Of a DNA stretch of 18,276 nt, positions 10,261 through 17,856 are shown in pieces. The notes below the pieces were generated by a model. The model was given only the letters and a program-made list of their open reading frames with translations, searched no databases and was not told the origin of the DNA. The DNA is from Acidithiobacillus sulfuriphilus. Its GTDB lineage: Bacteria > Pseudomonadota > Gammaproteobacteria > Acidithiobacillales > Acidithiobacillaceae. Position numbers and translations under genes: made by a program. The stretch is taken from contig NZ_RIZI01000134.1 of assembly GCF_003721225.1 (NCBI RefSeq), forward strand, positions 1 to 18,276, in the 5' to 3' direction. Each line of letters starts with the position of its first letter. Position 1 is the stretch's first letter.

Positions 10261-10892
10261 AACCCGTCCTCGTGCGCTGCTGGCCCGGCCTGCTTCCCTA
10301 CTACACCGTCCTGGAGGCAATGAAAGAATTCACCGCCCAACGGGATGCCGAAACCCCTGATCAATGCTGGCTGCTCCAGCACCCGCCCGTCTTTACCATG
10401 GGGCGCAATGCCGACCCCGGCGACATCCTCGACCCCGGCCCCATTCCTGTGGTGCAGAGTGATCGTGGGGGCAAGGTCACCTATCACGGTCCGGGTCAGT
10501 GGGTGATTTACTTGCTCATCGACCTGCCGCGCATGGGCGCCACGGTGCGCACCTTGACCAGCGGCATGGAGGAGGCGGTCATCCGTCTCCTCGCCCGGCG
10601 CGGCATCGTCGGCGAACGCCGTCCCGGCGCCCCCGGTGTCTATGTGAACGGTGCCAAGATCGCCTCCCTGGGGCTGCGTATTCAGCGCGGACGCAGTTAT
10701 CATGGGCTGAGCCTCAACACCCACATGGACCTGGCCCCCTTCCAGCGCATCCACCCCTGCGGCATGCCCAACCTCCCCGTCACCCAGGTCCACGACCTCA
10801 GTCCCGACTGGCCCCTGCGCGCCGTCGGCGAAGCCCTGCTGGAAGAACTCGCCGGCGCATTGCAGCGCAGCTTTCGCAAAGGGGAAGAATAA
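10257..10892 (+). CDS. lipB: LipB, octanoyl-ACP:protein octanoyltransferase
   Basis: LipB moves octanoate from acyl carrier protein to a lysine of lipoyl domains, the first step of lipoate synthesis. The 211-residue product carries the acyl-thioester cysteine C168 in HPCGM and the partner lysine K134 in NGAKIASLGLRI. It also has the substrate-binding block SDRGGKVTYHGPGQWVIY (about 68-85) and HGLSLN. It is cytoplasmic with no signal. The ATG overlaps the ybeD stop by four bases and its TAA directly abuts the lipA GTG. Length and motifs are normal for the family. Confidence 0.97.
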   Translation: MKPVLVRCWPGLLPYYTVLEAMKEFTAQRDAETPDQCWLLQHPPVFTMGRNADPGDILDPGPIPVVQSDRGGKVTYHGPGQWVIYLLIDLPRMGATVRTLTSGMEEAVIRLLARRGIVGERRPGAPGVYVNGAKIASLGLRIQRGRSYHGLSLNTHMDLAPFQRIHPCGMPNLPVTQVHDLSPDWPLRAVGEALLEELAGALQRSFRKGEE

Positions 10893-11858
10893 GTGTCTTA
10901 CGATACCACCTCCCCCAAAGCGGGGCGCGGAGCGGAAAAGACTGCGCGCAACCCCATCCCCATCATTCCCGTGGAGACGCTGCGCCAGCCCAAACCCCGG
11001 TGGCTGCGGGTGCGCTCGCCCCTGTCGCCGGAGGTGGATCGCCTCAAACACATCCTCCGCGACGCCGGTCTGCACACAGTCTGCGAAGAGGCTTCCTGCC
11101 CCAATCTGGGAGAATGCTTCGGGGGTGGCACCGCCACCTTCATGATCCTCGGTGACCTCTGCACCCGCCGCTGCCCCTTTTGTGACGTCGCCCATGGCCG
11201 GCCCCTGCCCCCCGATCCAGAAGAACCGGCCCACTTGGCAACTACCGTGGCGCGCATGGGCCTGCGCTTCGTCGTAGTCACCTCGGTGGATCGCGACGAT
11301 CTCCGCGATGGCGGCGCCGGCCATTTCGCCGCCGTCATCGGGGCCTTGCGCGCGGAATGCCCGGACTTGCATATCGAAACCCTGGTACCCGATTTTCGCG
11401 GGCGCATGTCCAAGGCCCTGGAAATCTTGGGGAGAACACCGCCGGACGTTTTCAATCACAACCTCGAAACCGTCCCCCGGCTCTATCGCTGGGCGCGCCC
11501 CGGCGCGGATTATGCGCACTCCCTGCGACTCCTGGCGGAATTCAAGTCGCGCCAGCCCGCCGTACCGACCAAATCCGGCCTCATGCTGGGCCTGGGCGAA
11601 ACCCTCGACGAGATCCGCGCCGTCATGGCCGATCTGCGCCAGGCGGGCTGTGAACTGCTCACCCTGGGCCAATACCTGGCCCCATCCCGCCATCACCTGC
11701 CCGTGGACCGCTACGTTACGCCCGAAGAATTTGCCCAGTTGCAGCGGGACGGCGAAGCCATGGGCTTTCGCCATGTGGCCAGCGGCCCCCTGGTACGCTC
11801 CTCCTACCATGCGGAGCGCAGTTATCGTGAAATGGCCCCGGATGCGCACGATGCGTGA
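10893..11858 (+). CDS. lipA: LipA, lipoyl synthase (radical SAM)
   Basis: LipA inserts two sulfurs into protein-bound octanoate to make the lipoyl cofactor. The 321-residue product equals the E. coli length. It has both cluster motifs: the auxiliary 4Fe-4S set C64-x4-C69-x5-C75 ([12 protein letters not shown]) and the radical SAM set C90-x3-C94-x2-C97 (CTRRCPFC). The C-terminal [10 protein letters not shown] holds the serine that ligates the auxiliary cluster. Translation begins at GTG 10893, directly after the lipB stop, and a GGGGAAG-like site in the lipB end can serve as ribosome site. It completes a two-gene lipoate pathway with lipB. Confidence 0.97.
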   Translation: MSYDTTSPKAGRGAEKTARNPIPIIPVETLRQPKPRWLRVRSPLSPEVDRLKHILRDAGLHTVCEEASCPNLGECFGGGTATFMILGDLCTRRCPFCDVAHGRPLPPDPEEPAHLATTVARMGLRFVVVTSVDRDDLRDGGAGHFAAVIGALRAECPDLHIETLVPDFRGRMSKALEILGRTPPDVFNHNLETVPRLYRWARPGADYAHSLRLLAEFKSRQPAVPTKSGLMLGLGETLDEIRAVMADLRQAGCELLTLGQYLAPSRHHLPVDRYVTPEEFAQLQRDGEAMGFRHVASGPLVRSSYHAERSYREMAPDAHDA

Positions 11859-11897
11859 GTTCCCCAGGCCGGTGCCCGGCTGAGGCGGTAAAGGCCC

Positions 11898-12692
11898 ATG
11901 CGCTACACGACGCTGCTCACCCTGGCCTCCGGGCTCCTGCAGCCGCCCGGCATCCTCTTTGCCGTGGCGATCTTCGGCTGGCTGCTGGAGATCCTGGGCT
12001 GGCGCTATTTCGGACGTATCCTCCTGCTCCTCGCCCTGGCGACCCTCTACTTTCTCTCCACGGCGGTAGGGGCGAGAATGCTGGTTTTCCCTCTGGAAAA
12101 CCGCTACCCACCCCTGCTCAAACCCGTGCATGGGTCCGCTGCCCCCCAGGCCATCGTTGTCCTCGGCGGAGGCGAAATCATGGATGCCCCCGGCAAAAAG
12201 GGTGAAACGGTCAACGCCCGCACCCTCATACGCCTTCTGGGGGCAGCCCGGCTCGCCAGCGCCACCGGCCTGCCCATCGTACCCAGTGGCGGTGCCCCAC
12301 GCCTGGGCGCCGCTCCCGAAGCGGTGACCATGGCCGCAGTCCTGCGCCAGGACCTCCACATCACCACTCTCATCTGGCCGGAGACCCATTCCTACAATAC
12401 CGCCGCCAACGCCTTCGACAGCGCCACCCTCCTCGCCAGCCACGATGTCCAGCGCATTTATCTGGTCACCTCCGCCCTGCACATGCCTCGGGCCATGGCC
12501 TGGTTTGCGCGTACTCCCTTACAAGTCATTCCGGTGCCCACCGATTACCGCCTGGACCGTGTTCGCGATGACACACTGGATGCCTGGCTGCCACGGGCCA
12601 TCTATCAGGAAGTCAGCAGCGAAGCCGTCCATGAATATCTCGGACTGTTCTGGCTTTGGGTTCAGGAACACAGTGCCAGCAAGGGCGTCTAG
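11898..12692 (+). CDS. Membrane DUF218 protein (ElyC/SanA/YdcF type)
   Basis: The 264-residue product has two hydrophobic segments near the N-terminus (about 15-32 and 40-57), then a DUF218 domain. Its motifs are IVVLGGGEIMD, VPSGGAP, EAVTMAAVL, ETHSYNTAANA and LVTSALHMPRAMAWF. Layout and length resemble E. coli ElyC (about 259 residues), an envelope factor linked to lipid-carrier availability for wall synthesis. SanA and YdcF are shorter relatives. The gene lies 39 bases after lipA on the same strand and may be the last of the run; its ribosome site is weak. A role in envelope maintenance is inferred from family and context. The family call is strong; the subfamily is moderate. Confidence 0.85.
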   Translation: MRYTTLLTLASGLLQPPGILFAVAIFGWLLEILGWRYFGRILLLLALATLYFLSTAVGARMLVFPLENRYPPLLKPVHGSAAPQAIVVLGGGEIMDAPGKKGETVNARTLIRLLGAARLASATGLPIVPSGGAPRLGAAPEAVTMAAVLRQDLHITTLIWPETHSYNTAANAFDSATLLASHDVQRIYLVTSALHMPRAMAWFARTPLQVIPVPTDYRLDRVRDDTLDAWLPRAIYQEVSSEAVHEYLGLFWLWVQEHSASKGV

Positions 12693-12748
12693 GACTGCGT
12701 GAGCAGGGGCTTCTCCGCCACCGCCATCCTTCCCGACGCCCGCTATCG

Positions 12749-13831
12749 CTACCGATCGGGGAAGCTCACCTCTACGTGCAAATGTTCTTCCGGAGCGCTG
12801 GCGTTCGCCAAGGCCAAAGGCGGTGGAACCGCGGCACCGTTAGCAGCCGGACCATAGGGCGCGTAGGCATAGGGCTTGGCTGGAAGGACGGCCGCGATCT
12901 CCTGATAGGCGGGCGCACCGGCACCGATGGGCAAGGCCACCGTATCACGGGCGTGCACCACCTGCTCCACCCGCTGCCAGTCGATGGACGCATGCAGATC
13001 GTGCCGGGCCATATAGGTCTTGATGCCCATGACCGCCCGCTGAAGGTCCGACATGCCATCTTTGTGGTAAGCGTGCAAGGGCTTGTAGGACTGCAAATAA
13101 ATCTGTCCATCCCGCTCTCCCACCAGATTGGGCTGGTCGATGATGCGCACCGGCGTACCGGTCGGCACCAAGGGGAATAGCTGCGCCACATTCTCGGGAT
13201 ACATCTGAAAGCAGCCCTGGCTGGCGCGCATGCCCACTCCCCAGGGATGGTAGGTCCCATGAATGTAGATCCCCGACAAACCCGTCTCCATGGCCAGTTC
13301 ACCCATGGGATTCTCTGCACCCGGCGGCCAATACCACGGGATATCCATGTGGTATTTCTTTTCGAACCAGGCATGGATGTTCTTGGGGACATTCCAGGCC
13401 GGCATGCGGAATTTGGCAATGATCCGCGTCGTCGTGAGACCCTCCTTCCAGCCGGGCAGGAAAACGCCCACCGGGTAAGTAAAAACGACCGGGTCGTTGG
13501 GGGGGAAGTAATAGAGGCGGCGAGCCGGGATATCCAGCACGATCCCCGTCCACGGGCGGGGCGGCAGGACATACTGCGCAGGAATGACCACCTTGGCCGC
13601 CTGCCCCGGCAGCCAGGGATTGACCCCCGGATTGGCACCCGTCACCTGGTTGTAACCCAGGTCGTAAAAGCGCCCGATATCCAGCAAGGTATCGTCCCTG
13701 TGGGTGGTGACCGCATGCAACTGGCCGACCACATCCCCATGGGAGGGGAGCGCATAAACGCTGGCCTGAGCCGCCGCGCCCGTCAACGCCAGTACTACGC
13801 CCAGCACCCATCGCTCCGACTGTTTTTGCAT
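12749..13831 (-). CDS. Periplasmic L,D-transpeptidase (YkuD family, ErfK/YbiS type)
   Basis: L,D-transpeptidases make 3-3 peptide cross-links or attach proteins to peptidoglycan, using tetrapeptide donors. From ATG 13831 the product is 360 residues, with a signal peptide (1-23), a LysM-like segment (about 35-85) and a YkuD domain (about 96-215). Its catalytic block has H191-G-T and A-S204-Q205-G-C207 (nucleophile Cys207). The usual His two residues before Cys is Gln here. The family block DQPNLVGERDGQIYL follows. The last 80 residues or so are Ala/Pro-rich. An in-frame ATG at 13876 would put 15 unlikely residues before the signal peptide. The gene is convergent with the DUF218 gene and divergent from the next. 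Whether it mainly cross-links or anchors protein cannot be told. Confidence 0.9.
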   Translation of the reverse strand: MQKQSERWVLGVVLALTGAAAQASVYALPSHGDVVGQLHAVTTHRDDTLLDIGRFYDLGYNQVTGANPGVNPWLPGQAAKVVIPAQYVLPPRPWTGIVLDIPARRLYYFPPNDPVVFTYPVGVFLPGWKEGLTTTRIIAKFRMPAWNVPKNIHAWFEKKYHMDIPWYWPPGAENPMGELAMETGLSGIYIHGTYHPWGVGMRASQGCFQMYPENVAQLFPLVPTGTPVRIIDQPNLVGERDGQIYLQSYKPLHAYHKDGMSDLQRAVMGIKTYMARHDLHASIDWQRVEQVVHARDTVALPIGAGAPAYQEIAAVLPAKPYAYAPYGPAANGAAVPPPLALANASAPEEHLHVEVSFPDR

Positions 13832-14037
13832 ATATTCTTTCGACTCCCCAATGATGATCACGGCATGACCGGGCATTTTTTACCCACGCCCCTTCATGAT
13901 CACGTAGACCACGAAGATGCGGGAAATACTCCCCGCCACGCAAAAAAAACCGCACCCTGCCCAGCGGGCCGCCCGAGCAAAAACCCCTTCGCCAACGGCC
14001 GGATCTAGGTTCATAATAATGCAAAAAGGAGTTGGGC
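13832..14037. promoter_or_regulatory. Divergent intergenic region with paired 9-bp direct repeats
   Basis: These 206 bases separate the minus-strand L,D-transpeptidase from the plus-strand signalling operon, so promoters for both should lie here. The 9-mer ATGATCACG occurs twice in the same orientation (13854-13862 and 13896-13904), with starts 42 bases apart, about four helical turns. A weak -10-like CATAAT (14012-14017) precedes the 14038 gene without a clear -35. No ORF of note is seen. Confidence 0.45.
14026..14031 (+). promoter_or_regulatory. Ribosome binding site for the 14038 gene
   Basis: AAGGAG lies six bases before ATG 14038 and would overlap the approach to the alternative TTG at 14032. 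This makes the ATG the better start. Confidence 0.65.
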
Positions 14038-14478
14038 ATGGAATCACCCCATATCGTTTTGCTGCGGGACGCCCTAGGCGGAACCCCTATTACCCAGGCA
14101 GAGCTCAGGGACGCCCTCCAGCGCGTTGACCGCCTGCTTGCCGATCTCGCCGGAGACTTGCAGGTCTCCTTTGCAGGGCCCTTCGTCGGCCCGCCGCTGG
14201 CGCCGGAACAACACCAGTTATGCGTGCGGGAGCACCACTGGCCACGCGCCGTTCACGCCTGGGGTGTCGCCTTGTGCAGCACCCACCCTACCCATGCCGG
14301 TCGCGCCGACTGGCGCCTAGGAGGCGTCAGCCGCGATCGCCTGCCCATTGTCCTCCAGGCGCTACCCGCTTTTTTCGCCGGATACGCCCAGTCCGCTGTG
14401 GACGCGGGCATGGCCCAGCGCGGCAGTTGCCGCCGCCTCCGGGAGATCGCCCACACCCTCGCATTGACAGGCGCCTGA
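14038..14478 (+). CDS. Unrecognised 146-residue protein, first gene of the GTPase locus
   Basis: I do not recognise this family. The product is soluble, with no signal or membrane segment. It begins with a helical, Leu-rich region (about 5-40, with ITQAELRDALQRVDRLLADL), then a mixed strand region rich in Trp/His (EHHWPRAVHAWGVALC). A helix-rich end follows (DRLPIVLQALPAFFAGYAQ and a basic RRLREIAHTLAL). It has good codon quality like its neighbours and an AAGGAG ribosome site, so it is probably real. It is 67 bases upstream of the TPR membrane protein on the same strand, so it may belong to the same operon. That suggests, but does not show, a role in the same process. Confidence 0.7.
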   Translation: MESPHIVLLRDALGGTPITQAELRDALQRVDRLLADLAGDLQVSFAGPFVGPPLAPEQHQLCVREHHWPRAVHAWGVALCSTHPTHAGRADWRLGGVSRDRLPIVLQALPAFFAGYAQSAVDAGMAQRGSCRRLREIAHTLALTGA

Positions 14479-14545
14479 AAGCATCTATTTAATCGGTATA
14501 TGGCAAGAAGCATTAGGCCTCCACGATCCTTTGAGAAAATTGCCA

Positions 14546-16048
14546 ATGATGGAACTACCCCTTACCAGCCTGATCCTCATTGCCAGTCTTGTCGTTCTGG
14601 TGCTGATCGCTGTTTTGTGGAAGCTGCGTACCCAAAAAACCCCCACAGCGGCGCCTCGTCCGAAAAGTACGGTGCAAAAAGCGCCCCGCCCCAGCGCTAG
14701 CACCGGCAAAGTCCAGGAAGCCGCCCCCGCGGCAAGCGCAGCGGCACAGATCGAAGAGGTCAGCATTCTCGATGAGGTGGAAATCTATCTGTCCTATGGT
14801 CACCTGGAGCAGGCCAGCACTACCCTGCGCTGGTATGTGGATCACCATCGGGGCGACCAGGAACAGGCCCGGCGCCTACTGGAGATTTATCTCGCCCTCG
14901 CGGATGTGGACCGCTACGCCGAAATTCTCGAACGGCTTTGTGAGCACCCGGCTCATGGGGGGGTGGACTGCCGGGAGGACATCTTTGCCGGCCTGCAGAT
15001 GGATCCGCAGAATCTGCAGCTACGGGTGCTCGCCGAGGCCCTGCTCGGCATGAGTGTCGCAGCCATCGAAGCAGAACTGGCCCAACGCCGGCCCCAACGC
15101 ACCGATACCGGACCAGCCCTGGCCCATATCGCCCTTGCCGAGGCGCGGCAGAACCTGGAGCAGGCCATAGTCAACCCCGAGCCCTTTGATCTCGGCGGCA
15201 TCAACCTCAGCGGCTTCAATGCCCCCACTGACAGGGGCCAGGGCCGGGAGGCGGAATCCCCGGGGCCGACTCAGGACAACCGTCCCCTGCTCGTCGGTGA
15301 AATGTCCCTTGGGGTGCTGGATGAAGCAGAAACAACCGCGGTGGCCGGCATCATTTCCCCGCTGACCGCCGCGCGCCAGTTGCGCGCCGCAGGACAGGAC
15401 GATGTAGCCGAACGCCTTCTCCGCCGCAATCTGATCCTCGATCCCCGGAAACTGGCCCTGCATGTGGAGTTGCTGGAACTGCTCTACCACCGCCGTCAGG
15501 CCGCCACCTATGCGGAAGAACTGCTGTATCTCTATCTCACCTTGTGGGGCGCAGGCGCCGCCTTGCGCCATCGCCTCCTCCATCATGGCCAGCACCTGGG
15601 TGCACATCCCCTCTGGTCCGAACTGGACAACATCGACGGCAATGAACATCGCCTGGCGCCTCTGGCGGAGCAATATGGCCTTTACGTTCCCATCACCGCC
15701 ATCCCCATCAGTAGTCCGCCCCTGATCCTGGAGCAGATCCGGCGGGACAACGTCATCGTCACCGCGGATCATGACGACAGCATCCTCCACGAGTTCAACC
15801 AGCTACTCGATTACGGGCAAGTCGAAGAAGCCGTATCCCTGCTGGAAATGGCCACTATCGCCCAACCCGCCAATGGCGACTATTATGCTCCACTCTTGGA
15901 GATGTACGAGCGTATGGATGCCCAGGATCGCTTTTCGGACTTTATCAAGAGCGTCCTGGCAGCCGACACCCAACCAGACGAGGAAATTATGCGGCAAATG
16001 TTTGACCTCGCCGAACGGCTCCAGCGCCGCACCCGGCATGCGATTTAG
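14546..16048 (+). CDS. Membrane-anchored FimV/TPR-like protein
   Basis: The product is 500 residues from ATG 14546 (ATG 14549 is equally possible; a TTG at 14531 is also in frame). It has one N-terminal membrane helix (about 5-26), a Pro/Ala/Lys linker to about 65, then a long cytoplasmic or periplasmic helical part. Three blocks share the pattern 'YG or G, x2-3, E/D, x, A, x3, L, ~20, LLE-x-Y': DEVEIYLSYGHLEQA with LLEIYLAL; AAGQDDVAERLL with LLELLY; and LLDYGQVEEAVSLL with LLEMYERM. This resembles FimV and other TPR scaffolds that recruit pilus or polarity proteins. It lacks a visible LysM domain, unlike full FimV. It is followed by the receiver-like gene after nine bases. A scaffold role is inferred; the TPR-like fold is moderately supported. 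Confidence 0.7.
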   Translation: MMELPLTSLILIASLVVLVLIAVLWKLRTQKTPTAAPRPKSTVQKAPRPSASTGKVQEAAPAASAAAQIEEVSILDEVEIYLSYGHLEQASTTLRWYVDHHRGDQEQARRLLEIYLALADVDRYAEILERLCEHPAHGGVDCREDIFAGLQMDPQNLQLRVLAEALLGMSVAAIEAELAQRRPQRTDTGPALAHIALAEARQNLEQAIVNPEPFDLGGINLSGFNAPTDRGQGREAESPGPTQDNRPLLVGEMSLGVLDEAETTAVAGIISPLTAARQLRAAGQDDVAERLLRRNLILDPRKLALHVELLELLYHRRQAATYAEELLYLYLTLWGAGAALRHRLLHHGQHLGAHPLWSELDNIDGNEHRLAPLAEQYGLYVPITAIPISSPPLILEQIRRDNVIVTADHDDSILHEFNQLLDYGQVEEAVSLLEMATIAQPANGDYYAPLLEMYERMDAQDRFSDFIKSVLAADTQPDEEIMRQMFDLAERLQRRTRHAI

Positions 16049-16057
16049 GACAGGATC

Positions 16058-17233
16058 ATGAACCAGCCTTTTGCTATGAGTGGTGAGATTTTCGTCCGCA
16101 CGGTAGGCATGGACAGCCGCAAAGAGGCCGTCTTTCGCATGGCCTTCAAGATGTACACGCGCCGTTCCTATCGCCTACTGGAAGCGCAGGAATCCCGGGA
16201 TCCCACCTTGGCCATCATCGATGTGGATGGCCCCGAAGGGATGAATCTCGCCCATCGCTTCCGTCAGGAGCATCCGCAGTTGCGCATCCTGATTACCAGC
16301 ATCACCCCCGATGCGACCAGCGGCTTCCCCGCCCTGCAAAAACCCGTGCGGATGGAAACCTTATTTCCCGCCCTGGAGGCCTTGCTGCAAGGAGGGGCGC
16401 AAGAGTCGGCCCCCGCCGCAGCGCCTACCCCGCCGGTAGCGGGCCAAGGCAAGACGACCACCGCCACCGTCACTCCCATCCGTCCCGAACTCAGTGGACG
16501 GACGGCGGCCATACCGGAAGCCCCCGCCGTCACCCCGCCCCCGGCACAGCCTGCCGCCGCGCCGCATCCGGCGGCACCCGTTCTGCGTCCCGAAGACGTG
16601 CGTCCCTTTGATCCGGAGCATGGCTTGCTGGGCCTGCTTCTCATGGTCCGCCGGGATCAGGTGCCGGCAGTGATCGTGGAAGGCGCTCAGCGGGTCATCC
16701 TCAAGATTGATCCCATTGCCGATCAGGTGCTATCCCTGGTGGACGACGAGACGCTCAAAACGCTTGCGCAGAATCCGGCTCAACGTTTGCAAGCCCGCGC
16801 TCCGAGCAGCGCCGACATCCCCGCCAACACCCCGGTGCGCCACCTGACCTTGCAGGCCCTCCTCTGGCAGGTCGGGGCCTGGACCGCGAACGGCCGGCTG
16901 ATCAACCGCTTGCAACCCAACACCCCGGTCCAGCTCAAGCACTGGCCCAATCTCACGCGCTTATCCATGTTACCGGAGGCCCTGCGTCTGGCGGCATTCC
17001 TGGCCAGGTCGCCCGCATCACCGGTCTTGGTCGTCAAAATGCTGCGCGTCGCGCCCGCTGATCTGTTCAACTTTCTGGCCGCCTCCGAAAGCCTGGGCCT
17101 GCTGCGCTATAGCCCCATCGGCGGCACCGAGGCCAAGGCAGTGACGCCGGCGGTGGAGCCTGGAAAACAAGAAATCCCCACCGCGCGTCGCGGCTTCCTC
17201 GGCCGGCTCCTGGCGCGTATTGCCGGCCTATAG
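16058..17233 (+). CDS. Degenerate receiver-linker-unknown C-terminal domain protein
   Basis: The product is 391 residues. Residues about 10-110 resemble a response-regulator receiver. The phospho-acceptor position is kept (D55 in LAIIDVDG), a T80-S follows a strand (ILITS), and K95-P96 precedes a final helix. The acidic pair expected at the end of strand 1 is missing (FVRTVGMD), so normal Mg-dependent phosphorylation is doubtful. Residues about 112-180 are Pro/Ala/Thr-rich and probably disordered. The C-terminal part (about 185-360) is not recognised. It includes a hydrophobic LLGLLLMVRR start and a possible winged-helix segment (PEALRLAAFLARSP to SLGLLRYSP), and the tail is basic. The receiver-linker-tail layout recalls RomR of Myxococcus, but no homology is claimed. 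It lies between the TPR gene and the GTPase. Confidence 0.65.
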   Translation: MNQPFAMSGEIFVRTVGMDSRKEAVFRMAFKMYTRRSYRLLEAQESRDPTLAIIDVDGPEGMNLAHRFRQEHPQLRILITSITPDATSGFPALQKPVRMETLFPALEALLQGGAQESAPAAAPTPPVAGQGKTTTATVTPIRPELSGRTAAIPEAPAVTPPPAQPAAAPHPAAPVLRPEDVRPFDPEHGLLGLLLMVRRDQVPAVIVEGAQRVILKIDPIADQVLSLVDDETLKTLAQNPAQRLQARAPSSADIPANTPVRHLTLQALLWQVGAWTANGRLINRLQPNTPVQLKHWPNLTRLSMLPEALRLAAFLARSPASPVLVVKMLRVAPADLFNFLAASESLGLLRYSPIGGTEAKAVTPAVEPGKQEIPTARRGFLGRLLARIAGL

Positions 17234-17275
17234 CCTAGATATAGTCGCCGCGTTTTTTTCTACGGTGCGCAAAAA

Positions 17276-17281
17276 AAGGAG
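17276..17281 (+). promoter_or_regulatory. Ribosome binding site for the GTPase GTG start
   Basis: AAGGAG ends eight bases before GTG 17290 and supports that start; the next in-frame ATG is at codon 39, inside the domain. Confidence 0.75.
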
Positions 17282-17289
17282 CGCCTGCA

Positions 17290-17856
17290 GTGAGAGAAGA
17301 CAATAAAATCATTTTTACCGGCCCGGTGGGAGCCGGGAAGACCAGTGCCATCTCCGCCCTTTCGGATACGCCGATCATTGCCACGGATGCGGCTGCCTCG
17401 GACATGACACTGAACCGCAAGGGCTACACCACCGTAGCCATGGATTACGGCATCCTCAATCTCGATGCCCAGACCAAGGTCCATCTCTATGGCACCCCGG
17501 GACAGGAGCGCTTCGATTTCATGTGGGACATCCTCACCACCGGCGGCCTGGGCCTCATCCTGATGCTGGACAATACCCGGCCCAATCCCAAAAAAGACAT
17601 GCACTTCTTTCTCCATGCCTTCAAGGATTTCATTGTCGATGTACCGGTAGTGATCGGCATTTCCAAGAGCGACATCAAGGCACAACCCACGCCCGCGGAT
17701 TACGCCGATGTCCTGCCCGAGATCACGGCAGACCTGCGGATGCTCAATCCCATGCCGCCCATCTTTGAAGTGGACGGACGGCGCAAGGACGATGTAAAAA
17801 ACCTCGTCATGGCCCTGCTCTATTCCATTGATCCCGGCATTGGGGAAAACCCATGA
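17290..17856 (+). CDS. Small Ras-like GTPase (MglA/CvnD, COG2229-like)
   Basis: The product is 188 residues with one small GTPase domain and no membrane segment. G1/P-loop is GPVGAGKT (11-18). Switch I is probably near KGYTTVAMDYG (44-54). G3 is YGTPGQERFDFMWD (67-80), where the canonical Asp of DxxG is Gly68 but Gln72, matching Ras Gln61, is kept. G4 is SKSD (125-128) in place of NKxD. The GTPGQERF-FMWD block resembles CvnD-type GTPases of actinobacterial conservons, and MglA has a related TPGQ. Such GTPases are usually paired with a Roadblock protein, as seen directly downstream in an ATGA overlap. The GTG start has an AAGGAG site. A role as a molecular switch for polarity or motility is inferred. 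The GTPase assignment is strong. Confidence 0.9.
   Translation: MREDNKIIFTGPVGAGKTSAISALSDTPIIATDAAASDMTLNRKGYTTVAMDYGILNLDAQTKVHLYGTPGQERFDFMWDILTTGGLGLILMLDNTRPNPKKDMHFFLHAFKDFIVDVPVVIGISKSDIKAQPTPADYADVLPEITADLRMLNPMPPIFEVDGRRKDDVKNLVMALLYSIDPGIGENP

Noticed and set aside
10218..12482. Very long 754-codon minus-strand ORF opposite lipB-lipA-DUF218
   Set aside because: The plus-strand genes have full motifs; the antisense translation is Gly/His/Gln-rich and spans three real genes, typical of a codon-bias shadow.
12729..12764. Imperfect inverted repeat CTTCCCGA / TCGGGGAAG between the convergent genes
   Set aside because: It could be a shared terminator but has a long loop, a mismatch or bulge and no T-tract on either side, and it overlaps the transpeptidase stop.
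13930..13985. A-run and GC hairpin that could be a minus-strand terminator
   Set aside because: The hairpin next to the A-run has only four pairs, and no minus-strand gene lies upstream to need it.
17228..17259. CTATA-N7-TATAG inverted repeat followed by a T7 run before the GTPase gene
   Set aside because: The stem is only five AU-rich pairs and is separated from the T-run by eight bases, so it is not a convincing terminator.
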